From contig OZ025667.1 in the NCBI GenBank assembly GCA_964019335.1, positions 356,501 to 420,500 on the forward strand: a stretch of 64,000 nucleotides of DNA, in the 5' to 3' direction. Positions 24,876-36,211 of the stretch are shown in pieces. The DNA comes from Diplonema japonicum. Lineage: Eukaryota; Euglenozoa; Diplonemea; Diplonemida; Diplonemidae. Numbering within the stretch: position 1 is the stretch's first letter; each line of letters begins with the position of its first letter. Made by a program: the position numbers and the translations under genes. The notes beneath the pieces are model-generated. The model saw only the letters and a list, made by a program, of their open reading frames with translations, was not told the origin of the DNA and did not search any database.

Positions 24876-26394
24876 ATGCATAGGAGCAGGCAAGGCGTGA
24901 CCGCCCTCCTGAGGGTGAGTCAGAGGGGTAGAAACAGCTATGTTTCGAAGAGGTTTTGCAGCGAAATAGAGAAAGCGATTGCTAAGCAGAAGAAAGAAGC
25001 AGAGGAAGCACAAAGAAGGAATGACCTCATAATGAAGAATGCGAAGTCTGTGCAGGTATGTTGTCTGTTCGATTTCCGTAACTCATTCAGAGCGATGCAG
25101 GGCAGGGTACTGGATTCGAGGACATCACAGAGTTCATGGAGAGGAATGCCGACCAGATCACTACCATCAGAAAGGTATGCCAGAGGTTGCGTTGTTACCC
25201 TCTTCGCAGGAAGTTGAGGACGCCAAGGAGCCCAACACGACAATGCTGCAGTTCGGTTCTATGTTCGGGAAGTGGGTGGTGACGAAGGCAAAGAACACAA
25301 AGGAGTGGGTGTCGATGTCCAGCGAAGAAAGAAAAGAACGAAGGGCAGCTCGGAAGGAGGCAGTCGCCAACAACCGTGCCACCGCAGATGTCGCGATGGC
25401 CAGCTTCTACCAGTCCCAAGAGCTTATCAACTTGATGAAATTTAAAGGTGTTACTTTCGACAGTGGGAAAGAGCCAGGTGTGCCTGCAGCAGATTTCGAG
25501 GGCTTCTCGAGGAGAGTTTGCGACAATTACGACGTCTTCAAGAAGACAGAGGCGTACTCGAACCTTGAGTTCCACGTAGTGAAGGATCCTTCAAAGGGAG
25601 AGAGCAAGTTCGAGAAGCACGCCACAACCAACTATAGAGAAATAGACGAGGGTGCTCTGACAGGGTGGCTCACACAGGAGCAGGAGGTCCCAGAGGCTCA
25701 GGAAGACAAAAAAGAGACGGAAGCCACAAACATCGTGAGGCCCCCACCCTTCAAGGTGGACTACGTGACTGGCGAAGTGACAGTTCTCGATACATGCAGC
25801 CCCGAAGAGTTCCTCGACTTCTTGGAGAGGGAAGCGCCACGTGCAGAGCTCCGCCAGGTTGCTATCTTCGACGAGCAAGTTAAGATGCATGAAGAGATTC
25901 AGAAGTTGGTGGAGAAGACAAAATTAGAAACCATTGTGTACAACGGGGGGCAGTCGTCACTCACAGATAAAGAGTACAAGAAGTTGAAGGCTGAGGGTAA
26001 CGAAAAGAACTACGTTCTTCCTTCTGAGGTGCTGAGAGCAGTGGAGGAAATCAACAAAGCGCCCAGGTTGTACTTGAAACACCTAAAGGGCACGTCCATC
26101 CGTCTGTTACCCGTCAGTCCTGCCCGTGCCTACTTTGTTGATGGTATGTCGCTGAATTGTTTATACACTCCCACAGTGGCCGAGAAGCAAGTATGCATCC
26201 CGAAGGATTTCTACAAGGACACTTTCTTGCCCGTCCATAAGAAATACAAGAGATATCAAAAGGTAAGTCACGCCATCATACACAAGACACAACAGATCGA
26301 GTTCTTCGTCCGGAAGTTGCGCTTCCTCGGTTGGATGATCGTAATCACTCTGCTGGGTGACGTTGAGTGGCCTGCCATGTGGCCCTTAGTGTAG
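24876..26394 (+). CDS. Hypothetical protein with mitochondrial-type presequence
   Basis: Five exons (24876-25055, 25091-25174, 25210-26143, 26177-26262, 26296-26394), 460 residues. The N-terminus (MHRSRQGVTALLRVSQRGR) is Arg/Ser-rich and acid-free, like a mitochondrial targeting signal, followed by a charged coiled coil. The body is helical and charged with no family I recognise. The end holds a hydrophobic segment (LGWMIVITLLG). The last two introns (33 nt each) are in frame and stop-free. One donor is GTAAGT. The acceptor is TAACAG at 24869. The architecture suggests an inner-membrane or matrix-facing protein; this is inference. Confidence 0.7.
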
Positions 26395-26505
26395 TTTTCA
26401 TCATTTGTTTCTGTCTTGGTTCAGCATATCAGTCTGAGGGTTCCTTTTTACCCCTTACTTGTTATCATTTGCTTGCTCAGTTTTCTCCCACTAACTACTC
26501 AAGGA

Positions 26506-27462
26506 ATGTGGAGATATTGGGTGCCTGTTATTTTCGTGATAGCGGCACTGACGTTGCTCGTGCCGAGTCTTAACGATGTTCACGAAGGAAAAAAGAGAGA
26601 TGCGTCAGGATTTATTAGGACCCAGCAGCCTGGCAAGGCGAAGGAAACTGCAGGAGTCGTCGTGTTTGCAATACTCATGATGTGCTGCTGGTATGTCATG
26701 AATCCACGTGACGAGGTGCAGAGCGTAGTGACAGATCATGATGTACACACCCCGAAGAAAAGTAGGAACCTACACTGCGTGTGTCTGCACGGGTATCTTT
26801 CCAGCTCTGCATTTATGGAAATGCAGTTGGGTTTGCTCGGTCTGAAGGAAGGGATCGATCTCACGTTCATTGAGGCGCCACATGAAAGCTCTCAGTCTTT
26901 CGACCCTCTCGTGCGGCCGAGGCCCGGGGAGGTGTTTCACTATTGGTTCGACTTCAGAGAAAATTGTACGCCGAAGGAAGCCACTTCACATATTATTACT
27001 GAAATGTTGAAGATAATCAGCAGAGAGAATAAGCGGGTCGATGGTATTATTGGCTTCAGTCAGGGTGCCTGCGTGGCGACGGATGTCATGGCTGCGATCG
27101 GCACGTGGCGTGCGGATCCCAGCACCGCCCCCTCATTTGTGAGGAACAGCATCCGCAATCTGCCACGTTTCTCTGTTCTCATGAGCTCCGTGTGTCCCGA
27201 TGCCGTCCTGAGGTCAGCAAGGCACGATGATGCCGCGTTACCCATCAGTTGCCCTTCTCTGCATGTCATGGGCAATGCCGATCCTTTAAAAGAAGAAAGT
27301 GATGGCATCTTCGATCTCTACTCTCCTGCCATTGCAACGCGTTTAACCCACAATGGAGGGCACGACGTGAGCACATTTCCTCCTGACATTGCTGTCTCTA
27401 CAGCAGCCTGGCTGGACAGCACAGGCAAGTCAACAGCAAATATCCAGTATTTGAGAACCTAG
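26506..27462 (+). CDS. FSH1-family serine hydrolase with N-terminal membrane segments
   Basis: An intronless 318-residue protein. Two hydrophobic helices (about 3-21 and 46-65) precede an alpha/beta hydrolase domain starting LHCVCLHGYLSS. The nucleophile elbow is GFSQGA, the acid is probably the Asp in MGNADPL, and the His is in NGGHDVS: a complete Ser-Asp-His triad, as in FSH1/OVCA2-type hydrolases. The family acts on small esters, but the substrate is unknown. The start follows the acceptor AAG at 26503; the reading frame is open upstream to 26416 but without splicing support. Confidence 0.8.
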   Translation: MWRYWVPVIFVIAALTLLVPSLNDVHEGKKRDASGFIRTQQPGKAKETAGVVVFAILMMCCWYVMNPRDEVQSVVTDHDVHTPKKSRNLHCVCLHGYLSSSAFMEMQLGLLGLKEGIDLTFIEAPHESSQSFDPLVRPRPGEVFHYWFDFRENCTPKEATSHIITEMLKIISRENKRVDGIIGFSQGACVATDVMAAIGTWRADPSTAPSFVRNSIRNLPRFSVLMSSVCPDAVLRSARHDDAALPISCPSLHVMGNADPLKEESDGIFDLYSPAIATRLTHNGGHDVSTFPPDIAVSTAAWLDSTGKSTANIQYLRT

Positions 27463-27497
27463 CAGTTCACAACACATCAGTTTTCACAGAATACAAA

Positions 27498-29173
27498 ATG
27501 GACGATCCTTCGGTGCACAAATTGTTTGTGAGTGGCGTGCCCATGCAGTACGCCAAGGAGGACGTGAGCGATCTGTTCACGAGACACGGGGAGGTAGTTG
27601 AGGTGCACATGCTGCCTCCGAAGGGGAACAACAACAGCCGGTCAGCCTTCGTGAAGTACAGGGATCAAGAAGAGGCTGACAGTGCAATTGGAGCTTTAAA
27701 TGGCATAGAATTTACAGGACAAAAAGAAAGGTTGTCAGTTAAGTACAGCAGGTCAGCACAGCAGGGCGGCAGGCACTCCGAAGTGGCACGGGAGTACACT
27801 ACCGGAAGAGATAGCAATGCGCGATTCCCTGAACGGAGCGGCAGGACGGCTGGTGGCGGAAGTGGGGGTGGTATGGAAAGAAGAAGAGACAGAGGCATTG
27901 GTCAGGGAAAGATGCTGTTTTTCACTGTGAGACACGACAGAAACGAGAGGATTAATTGCAAGGTTTTGGACAAAGTGCTGACCACGTGTGGACAGCCGGT
28001 TAAGATTCTAATTGTACCCAACAACCGTGACGGCTGTCAGGGGTGGGCTCTGATGGAGGACGAGATGATGGCCAGTCGTGCCATCGAGACGTTGGATGGG
28101 CGCAATGTCTTCACGGACGACTGCTTGCTGCACCTTGAGCTCTCGGACAAGCAGGATCTGGACATTAAGTACAATAACTCACTCAGTTGGGACTATGTGT
28201 CTAGTCTCCCGCAAAGCGGGTCCATTCTTGGTGACGAGGACTTCGGGGGCAGAGGAGGCAAAGGTAGGGACAGGGATAGAGGGGACAGGGACAGGGACAG
28301 AGACAGGGACGTAGGACGGACAAGCGATAGGGGTGGCAGAAGATGGTATGCATTTTTCCATTTTTCAATGCATTTTTTGTAGTCAAGCAACTGGCCCCTG
28401 CGTGCTGGTGTGCGGCCTACACCAAGATGTCAACCCAGAGACAAACAACCCCTTCTTCACCCCCGAGTCGCTGCAGGTCATCATGGGGGTGTATGGTGAC
28501 GTGCAGAGGCTGAAGATTCTTCGTCCTAAAGACAACAAGAAGGATACTCAGGCCTTGGTCATGTTCAGAAGACCTGAAGAGGCAGAGCTGGCAAGAGACA
28601 GGCTGAATCACTGCCCCAGTATGCTTTGCATCGCCTGAAATAACAGATTAAACAACAGTCTATGGTACCTCTCTCGCCATCTTCCTATCGGATAAAGAAG
28701 AGATCCGTATCCCACACGAACCGGTATGTTGCTGGTGCTGGCCTTGTTAACATATTTAGGATGAAACCTTTGTCGACTTTTCTGAAATGAGGATTGGGAG
28801 ATTTGGTCCAAAGTTCCCGATCGACCGCCTGAGGGGAGCAAGGGCACCCAGCAATGTGCTGTATGTGTCGGGGTTAGACCCTGAGACCAGCAGCGAAGAG
28901 CTGAAGGAGGCGTACGCTGACGACGGTGCTGTGGAAGCAGAAATGTTCCGTTCCAAAAAGTCAGAAGGCAAGGTAGAGTTCGAGAGCATCGGTGATGCCT
29001 ACGCTGCGCTCGTGAAGACCCACGATTCTAGCCGGCTGGGGAGGTTCGAGCTTAGCAACCGGGTCCGCGTCGCATTCTCGGACCGTACCATCGGACAGGC
29101 ACCACTGATGGTATGCATTGCCTACCGGTTACTTTTACCTTCACAGCGAATCGGCGACGAGAGGCACCGTTAG
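27498..29173 (+). CDS. Polypyrimidine tract-binding protein-like, four RRMs
   Basis: Exons 27498-28345, 28383-28618, 28659-28723, 28760-29110 and 29147-29173 give 508 residues. RRM1 is at about 7-85 (KLFVSGVPMQYAKEDV), then a Gly/Arg linker, RRM2 at about 138-220 (MLFFTVRHDRNERINCK), an RD-repeat linker, RRM3 at about 295-380 (VLVCGLH and IMGVYGDVQRLKILRP) and RRM4 at about 415-490 (NVLYVSGLDPETSSEEL). The RRM3 signature and the spacing match PTB/hnRNP-L proteins. In kinetoplastids PTB-type proteins affect cis- and trans-splicing. The acceptor at 27489 lies only 8 nt before the ATG, and the gene starts 35 bp after the previous stop. Confidence 0.88.
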
Positions 29174-29393
29174 CCGTGCAGTGTATTAGAATGACCATCA
29201 CTTAACAACCTGCTCAAGCGTTTTTTTAATGGTTCTTCTGTTTTTTTTTTTAAATTCTTATTGTTACCTGTGAGTGTTTCGTTGCATTGCAATATTCTTC
29301 GGTTTAAGTGTAGGTGTCGGTGTCTTGTTCCCGTTTCTTTCTCATTTGTCGTTCGATCTGTCTCTTTGTTTTACTTCACTCATTAGGATAATA

Positions 29394-29690
29394 ATGGGTG
29401 TTACAGAGGCTCAGTTCCAGCAGGCGGCCAAGGATGTCCACAAGGCCAAATCTTCCACTCAGGTATGGTCCGCGTCATGAAGCACCCACTAGGCGCAATT
29501 GCTTGGGCTGTATGCCACCTACAAACAAGCGGCGGAAGGTGATGTGAAGGGGAAACAGCCGTCTAGAATGAACTTCCGTGCGCGGGCGAAATATGATGCG
29601 TGGGCGAAACTGAAGGGGCAGTCCAAGCAGAAAGCGATGGATGGGTACTGTACTATTGTCAATGAGATGCTCGGCAAGAGCAAGCTTTAA
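29394..29690 (+). CDS. ACBP: Acyl-CoA-binding protein
   Basis: An 88-residue protein from exons 29394-29462 and 29493-29690 with a 30-nt GTATGG intron. It shows the ACBP four-helix pattern: FQQAAKDV, then LLGLYATYKQAAEGD, and KYDAWAKLKGQSKQKAMDGY, including the Tyr, Lys and Trp positions that contact acyl-CoA. Length matches free-standing ACBP. It buffers long-chain acyl-CoA in the cytosol. The acceptor ATTAG is at 29386. Confidence 0.93.
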
Positions 29691-29813
29691 GTTTGTGATG
29701 GCCAATGACCTGCTAGCAACACCATGCTACTGTTCATCGGCTTCGTCTGTCCAACGTTCAGTCTGAGACTTCTTCCTAAGCCCCTCATGCACACAGGATA
29801 ATGTTGTAACAAA

Positions 29814-30620
29814 ATGAACACGGAACGAATGCCCACAAGTGTCGCACTGAAGTACATCAGGCTACAGGAGCAGCCTGTGAAGACAAAGCAGCCCGAGAGT
29901 TATGGCAGCAAAGAGACAGATCTATTGGTGCAGAAGATAAGGTTAGAGGGAGACCTAAAGGATGCAAGGGAGAAGCTCGTTGAATTTATGAATCTGCTGG
30001 CTGACGCGCAAGATGACGCAAACGAGTTGGCGGACTCGTTGGGGAAAGCCATTAGCGACGGGGAGGAGGTGAGGGCAGCTGTTGTGTGTTGGGACAAAAT
30101 CAGAAAGAGTTTCGGGAATCCTGAACCTTTGATGCAGCAGCTGACAGCCACGCGGCGCCTGCTGAGTGAAGTGGCAAAGCCTGCCCCCTTGGACACCATG
30201 GCAGAGGAAGCAGTTGCATGCATCGAGCAGTCACAAGAACGGCTGCAGGCAGTTCTGGATGCTTCCGAGATGGAAGACACAAGCCTGCCCAGCCTTGTCG
30301 CGGCGCTGTTAACAAAGCTTAAGAACACCAAGACACAGCTAACGGAAGGGGACGAGATTGTACAAGACTCGCAGCAGCTGCTCGAGATGACGCGCTCGGA
30401 GGTGGTGCGCCTCCAGAGCAAGATCAACGAAGAGAAGTGCGCAGCAGAGGAGGCTGCAAAGCTGCGAGCCACCCTTGCTCAGCAGTTAGATATAGTTAAC
30501 CATAACACGGGAAAGGAGCAGCGACGAGCGCGCCACTACGCAGGACACATGGCGGCCATGATGGGGAGACAGTGTTCCTCGCTGCTACTCTCGCGATACT
30601 ACCGTACTTGGAACAGCTAG
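29814..30620 (+). CDS. Hypothetical coiled-coil protein
   Basis: An intronless 268-residue protein that is almost entirely helical, with heptad-rich charged stretches (about 38-100 and 150-235) and a short basic end (KEQRRARHYAGHMAAMMGR...). No family recognised. It could be a cytoskeletal or flagellar component. The acceptor CACAG at 29796 precedes a 5' leader of about 17 nt. Confidence 0.75.
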   Translation: MNTERMPTSVALKYIRLQEQPVKTKQPESYGSKETDLLVQKIRLEGDLKDAREKLVEFMNLLADAQDDANELADSLGKAISDGEEVRAAVVCWDKIRKSFGNPEPLMQQLTATRRLLSEVAKPAPLDTMAEEAVACIEQSQERLQAVLDASEMEDTSLPSLVAALLTKLKNTKTQLTEGDEIVQDSQQLLEMTRSEVVRLQSKINEEKCAAEEAAKLRATLAQQLDIVNHNTGKEQRRARHYAGHMAAMMGRQCSSLLLSRYYRTWNS

Positions 30621-30694
30621 TCTAGTAATGATGACATAGTGGCGTTGCATGTTTATTATTTCTAATTAACTTAGCCCTTTCAGGATTAGCTAAT

Positions 30695-31319
30695 ATGGGT
30701 TGGTTTGACTGGATGTGGGGTGCCTTGAGGTACTTGGGGCTCTCAAGCAAGCAGGGGAAAATTCTTTTCCTCGGTCTGGACAACGCAGGGAAGACGACGC
30801 TACTGGGGAGGATGAAGGACGGTAAGGTATGATAAGATTTTTCCAGCACAACTGATCTGCTAACAGGTGGGTTCGCACAAGCCGACTAACCATCCCAACC
30901 AGGAGGAGTTCGCGATTGGCAGCATTAAAATTAGAGCGTTTGACTTGGGCGGGCACGCCCAGGCCAGGTTGCTTTGGAAGCAGTACTTTACAAAGGTCGA
31001 TGGTGTCATCTTCTTGGTAGATGCAGCTCACCATGAGCGTATCCCTGAGGCAAAAGAGCAACTGGACCTTCTTCTCAACGACGACATGCTGACAAAGGTG
31101 CCCTTTGTCATTCTTGGGAACAAGATTGACATGCCTGGTGCCATGTCTGACGCGCAGCTGAAAATGGAACTTGGTGTTGATGGTCTCTGCACTGGTCAAT
31201 CCCCTACTGCCGGAAAAGCCAACTTCCGTCCTCTCGAGGTGTTCATGGTGTCAGTTGTCCAAGGACGAGGCTACGGCAACGCATTCCGCTGGCTATCAAC
31301 TTACTTAGAAGAGGCATAG
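30695..31319 (+). CDS. SAR1: Small GTPase Sar1 (COPII coat assembly)
   Basis: A 194-residue GTPase from exons 30695-30826 and 30867-31319 with a 40-nt GTATGA intron ending CTAACAG. The amphipathic N-terminus MGWFDWMW inserts into the ER membrane in this family. G1 is GLDNAGKTT, G3 is DLGGH and G4 is NKID; the C-terminal EVFMVSVVQGRGY is Sar1-specific. The switch I Thr is in KPTNHPN, where PTLHPT is usual. Sar1 starts COPII vesicle budding at ER exit sites. The acceptor TTTCAG is at 30683. Confidence 0.93.
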
Positions 31320-31885
31320 ACAGTTTCTCTTTTTCCTTCCTCCCCAATCTTTGTTTTGTGAAATGCCGAAGAGATTTATGATACACCCATAAAGAAAACA
31401 AACAGTTGGGATGCCCCCTCACCCCTTCCCTCTTTGTTTTTTGGTTTTTTCGTTTCTTTTCTTTCTGGCCCTTGGCTAAATCTTCTTAGGTAAGAGACCC
31501 CAATCCCTTTTGTGATTTTGGAAGGAGAATCATTTTTTTCAAGTGTATGGCTTGCCACGTTCACTCATCCACCAGCCCATTGCTTAGTACTTTAGTTTGC
31601 AGTGTTAGGCTGTCCTTGCGTTGCCTTTGTTAAGCATGCAACATGCACATTACGGACATACAAATAGCGACACCTGCAAAGGATCCTAACCAAGTGATGC
31701 ACTCAGCTACGTCTAGGGCCCACAAGGGTAACTCACTTTGGTTCGTCTGATTCCCATTTCTCTTTTTTTCTTCTTTTCCCCTTTCCCTTATTTTTATTTC
31801 CTCTTTATTTTTTCTTAAATATTTTCCTTCTTTATCTTCTGAATAAACAGTCCTTTCTGTTTCACCCTTGCCACAGTCATGCGTC
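31320..31885. other. Intergenic region, about 566 bp
   Basis: T-rich and low-complexity stretches (31420-31470, 31755-31860) with no recognisable coding or RNA gene. It ends in the acceptor CCACAG at 31876. It is the longest gap inside the first 36 kb and could contain a cluster-internal promoter, but nothing specific is visible. Confidence 0.45.
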
Positions 31886-31891
31886 ATGGTC

Positions 31892-32455
31892 ATGGGGTGC
31901 GTGAATGCCAAGAGACAGGCTTCGGTGGTGACAAAGTATGTGGTAGAGAAGGATCAATCAGAAGGCAAGCATAGGACGATAGCCATGAAGCTTATTGCAA
32001 AATACGAGCTGAAGGAGCATAAGGAAGGGACACTCAACTTGGTGGAGTGGAATGTGATTCTTGCTGGGCTGCAGCTCCCCCTCAACGAACCGGAGGACTT
32101 CAAGATTGCGTGTTTGAAGTACGGCGACTCGCCGAATGGCGTGACGCAAGACCACCTCGTCAGACTCCTGCAAGATTCACCTGAAATCTGCGATAAGGTC
32201 GTTAAATCGCTTGACCATCACGAACGTGTGCTGCATAAGAAAACCACTGGAAACATGACACCTACATGCCCCTGCTCATCGGCTTTTATGACATTCGTCG
32301 TGCCCTCTTCTGCCAATAGGAAGTGCTGGGAATGCGAAATTTGCGAGTCCGTATCTTGTTCTGACTACTGGGCTTGTACAATCTGCCCAACGATCTATTG
32401 CACCCTCTGCTGCCCCCGACCTATTAAGAAGCGCCCCTACTCTAAGCACGTTTGA
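31892..32455 (+). CDS. Putative N-myristoylated protein with C-terminal Cys-rich finger
   Basis: An intronless protein of 187 residues starting MGCVNAKRQASV, which fits an N-myristoylation plus palmitoylation signal. An in-frame ATG two codons upstream (31886, MVMGC) would abolish this signal. An out-of-frame ATG sits at 31879. The middle (about 25-110) is helical and EF-hand-like in layout but without clear calcium loops. The C-terminal ~50 residues hold about 13 Cys (CEIC; WACTIC; YCTLC), resembling the C1/ZZ-like finger also found in the GRAM-VASt protein at 8.9 kb. Function unknown; membrane signalling is inferred. Confidence 0.7.
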   Translation: MGCVNAKRQASVVTKYVVEKDQSEGKHRTIAMKLIAKYELKEHKEGTLNLVEWNVILAGLQLPLNEPEDFKIACLKYGDSPNGVTQDHLVRLLQDSPEICDKVVKSLDHHERVLHKKTTGNMTPTCPCSSAFMTFVVPSSANRKCWECEICESVSCSDYWACTICPTIYCTLCCPRPIKKRPYSKHV

Positions 32456-32546
32456 ACTTCTTGCTCTTTCCAGAGCGCCCACGCTTTTCGATTTACATTC
32501 CACCTTTTGCCACCATGTAGTAAGCTTTGCAGGAATATGTTGTACC

Positions 32547-35500
32547 ATGTGGCGATACTTCTTGGTCCTGCTAGCTGTGCAAGCGCGGTGTCAGGTGCAA
32601 GTCATCACAGGGTTTTGTGAGGACACAGCCAAGAAAGCAATTTTCAATGAAGCAGACTGCCTTGATGCAGCAGAGGGGATGGGATTTACAGGTACTTTAC
32701 CCTTGGATCGAAGAGTAGACAACAGCGCACATGGCTGCAAGGTAAGCGCGGGGGTGGCCTTCATGAACTATGGTGACCAGACAACCCCTTGCAGCGCAAG
32801 TGAGATATGTTTGTGTGACGATGCTGTAAAGATCACTAAATGTACTGTCAGAGGAATGTGCTTTCATTTGCCGTTTGAGAGCGACTTGGAAGAAATGGTA
32901 TTCGCGCACCCTTTTTATGCGAAGTCTCATGTAGCCACAGTTCCGGGCCCTTTTGATATTATACCTAATGGAGTCCATGGAAACGCAGTGCGCTTAAGCG
33001 GTGTGTATGCCTTCGCTTCTTCTATTCCTGCTAATGGAGCTGCAGCTGGCGGGCATGGTGCCGTCGTAGAGCAAACAGGCAAGCTGACCCTTAGCGGGTG
33101 GTTCCGCCCGACTGCACCGAATACGAACACCGATAACGTTGGCTTGATTGTCAACGTGAAGTTTCCCGTGACCGACCCTGCCCCTTTTGGTTTGTTTCTC
33201 AGCCCTAAGTCTGTCCCGTTTTGCACTATTAACGACGATACTAGTTCGTGCAGCACGCCATTAACCGTCGCTCCTCTACAGCAAGACAAATGGCAGTATC
33301 TTGCATGTGTCTTCGATGGCACTGCAGGGAAGCTCTCGCTGTACTACGGAGATGATGTGTCACTACCCTCTTCCCAGACCGTATTTGTAGCTTCCTGCCC
33401 GACCACCTACGCACCTTCCACCTTTCCAATAACTCTGGGCGCAGTTTTTAATCCTGCGGGTGGTGCTGCCTACTTCACTGGCGACTTGGATGACATCCGC
33501 ATTTTCGAAAACGTTGCCCCTAATGCCGGACGAATAGCTTCAATCGCTTGTTGCAATGATGAGACGCATCCTTTGTCACTGATGATGAAAGGCAACGGTA
33601 GGTGTCCTGTGTGCAGTGGTTCAACTGCCACAGTAACACCCACTGTCACTGCGACATTGAGTGCAACACCTTCCCTCAGTAGCAGTAGCACTCTCACAGT
33701 ATCGCTGACCAGTAGCCCAACACCGAGTGCTTCGTTAACACTCACTGCTAGTGCATCCGTCACAATAACGCGGCAGCCCACACTTACTGCCAGTGCTTCC
33801 ATCACGATCACGCAGCAGCTGTCACCAACAACCTCAATGACGCTCACAGCATCACGCTCATCTACAATGTCGTCATCATTGTCACTAAGCAGTTCTGTCA
33901 CTGTTTCAGAAACAAATGTCGTGACTCCCACACTGTCGGGCTCACTTTCGTCAACTTTCACAACCTCCGGAACGGTGGTAGCAACGCCTACCGCCACCAC
34001 TACATACACGAGAACCGCACCCCTTTCTACAACGCCAAGCATCACGCTCACAGAAACGAGAGCACTTCCCGCAACAGGAACAGCAACTCTAGGTACACAA
34101 ACTACAACTGTGTCCTCGACTGCAAACACAAACAATATATCTACGCCCACAAACACACAACCCTCAATAAGAACGTCTTCTGTTTCGCTGTCTCTGTCAC
34201 CCACGATGACACGGTGGAGGACTGAAACCGATGTAATAGTATGCTAGAAAGTAAACTCATGGTGATTACTCGCACAGAATTCTCAGATTTTCAGTAGTTG
34301 TATAGAATCGGTCACTTCTGAAGAGGTGACCAATGGAGTGCTTTTGTGCACAGTGCAGTGCCAAGGTATGAGTATCATTGATTTCTTAGTTCTGCAGGTG
34401 ACACTTTTCGTAGCGACATTGCCTCTAGCAACATCAAATGGGAGGCCGGTGATAATGGTAAAGGGTTTTCTTGGGGAGTGGCACAGAGCCTATCGTTCAT
34501 CCAGCTGACCATACTCAATGCAACGTATGCCAAAGACAAAAGTAAACACGCTTCAGTGCAATTGAGATCAGCATCGGCCCGCTAGAAGGGTTCAGCGCGG
34601 CCGCTGATGAAGAAGTGTTTCTGGTGTTCGACGGCAACGCAATGACGTCTCGCATCGCACCAGCTGGTGAGGCAAGACTGTCGTTCGTTGTGAAGAAGCA
34701 GCCTTTGATCCCTGACCCTCCGACCACTGCCAAGGTGGCTGCCGCGTTAGGTGGGATAACTGGTAGCCCTAACGCTGGTAAGTTGGTGCTGTTGGGAAGT
34801 CTTGACTGCGACGATGGCGGGAACGGTACAGTTGAAGATATCATGGACTGGACCATGCATCCTGTGGGACAGAAGGTGGGTGGATCTGTGCATATAGGTG
34901 CCATCATCTTTAACTTCCTGTTAACAACGGGATTTGTACTGTTCCACGCGTTGGTGACACTACTCTACATGTACATTCGTCTACCGAAGTCTCCCGAAAG
35001 CTGGTTGCAGGCTTGTGGCACGACACGCTTCCCGTCATTGGTGTTCTTGCCTGCTGCATTTCTATTCCAAGGAAACACCTTTGCAGCGGTCCAGCTCATC
35101 ATGAAGGGGAAGAGTGTAGGGCATGAGATGGCGGGCTTATTGGGAGTTTGGGTGTTGCTCGGTTTCTTGGGGTTCATTGTATATTTGTGTCAGAGGCGGT
35201 TCAAGGCTGCCTACGTGCCTGACCAAATGCCTGAGCGGTACCGATTACTATACTTCGCTTTGGTTGGTGATGCTGCGTGGGTCTCGACAAGTGACTACTT
35301 TGTCGAGCGTTGGGGTGAACTATTCGATTGTTGGAAGCCGCGCTTCAAGGTTTTTATGATTGTCGAGCTAGGCCACATCGTGCCTCTTACGTTCTTCGCA
35401 TCGCGCAACTTGACCTCCTTTAAGCAATGCGGTGCGAACGCTCTTATTATGGCGCTCATTCTTCTGATCTACTTTTGTGCCCTAACATTCCCAAAGCCAT

Positions 35501-36097
35501 ACATCTGTCCTATCGAAGCAGTTCTCATGTCTCTGGAGGCGCTTCTTCAATGTGTGGCCATGTTTGTTTTGTCTCTCGCTTTTTTCTCTGAAACAGTGGA
35601 CCACTGGGGCTACAACATGGCGAGCAAGCTGCTCGTGGGTGCCATGTGGCTGATGATAATCAAGACCGCGTACGACGTACTGCGCACAATTGTTGAGATG
35701 TCTGTGGGGAAGAATGAACGACTAAAGGAAGCCTACCAGAAGCAGACCGTTGAAGTTGATCTTGACACAGAGATGGCAGAATACCCTTCTGCGTCGCCTA
35801 TGCCGCTTCATAGCGCCGCACCTAACACGCCACTTATTGCCCAGTCGGACTACAGAAGCACTACCGAGGACGAAGAACGAATAACGAATGAGAACGAAAA
35901 CGAATCTTTCTTGCTGCTTCCCATAGCATCAGACCCTTTGGCACCAACCACATCCCCTGGTGCGGTGGAACGGGCAAGACTCAGCGGGGTATGCTGCAAG
36001 ATACATAAAGATAACATAACAACAGGATTGGGCTAATATTGCATATGAAGCTCAAAAATTCCACACCCAACGCCCTAGTGCGCAGCAAGGTTTTTAG
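32547..36097 (+). CDS. Large surface receptor: signal peptide, LamG domain, mucin-like stalk, 7TM
   Basis: Five exons (32547-34238, 34278-34366, 34399-34524, 34557-35988, 36026-36097) sum to 1136 residues in frame. A signal peptide (MWRYFLVLLAVQARC), a Cys-containing region and a LamG/concanavalin-like domain (about 110-340; KLTLSGWFRP, WQYLACVFDG, DLDDIRIFEN) come first. A Ser/Thr stalk of repeats (about 355-560) follows, then a beta-rich extracellular part, and seven hydrophobic segments between about 730 and 1010. The cytosolic tail of ~100 residues is acidic. Ser/Thr-stalk multi-TM proteins of this kind occur as multigene families in free-living euglenozoans such as Bodo; that comparison is from memory. 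The acceptor TTGCAG is at 32532. Confidence 0.82.
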
Positions 36098-36211
36098 GTA
36101 GATCTTGCGACTTGCTGAGTGCCGGGGATTGTGTATTTTTAAACCGTTGTGTTTGGTGTTCAGGATTATAAAAGTTCAAGCACAAAGATTCGTTAACCTC
36201 CACAGGCAACT

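Noticed and set aside
33470-34204. 244-codon - strand frame opposite the Ser/Thr stalk
   Set aside because: Antisense of a repetitive ACA/ACT-rich coding stretch, with Val-rich nonsense composition.
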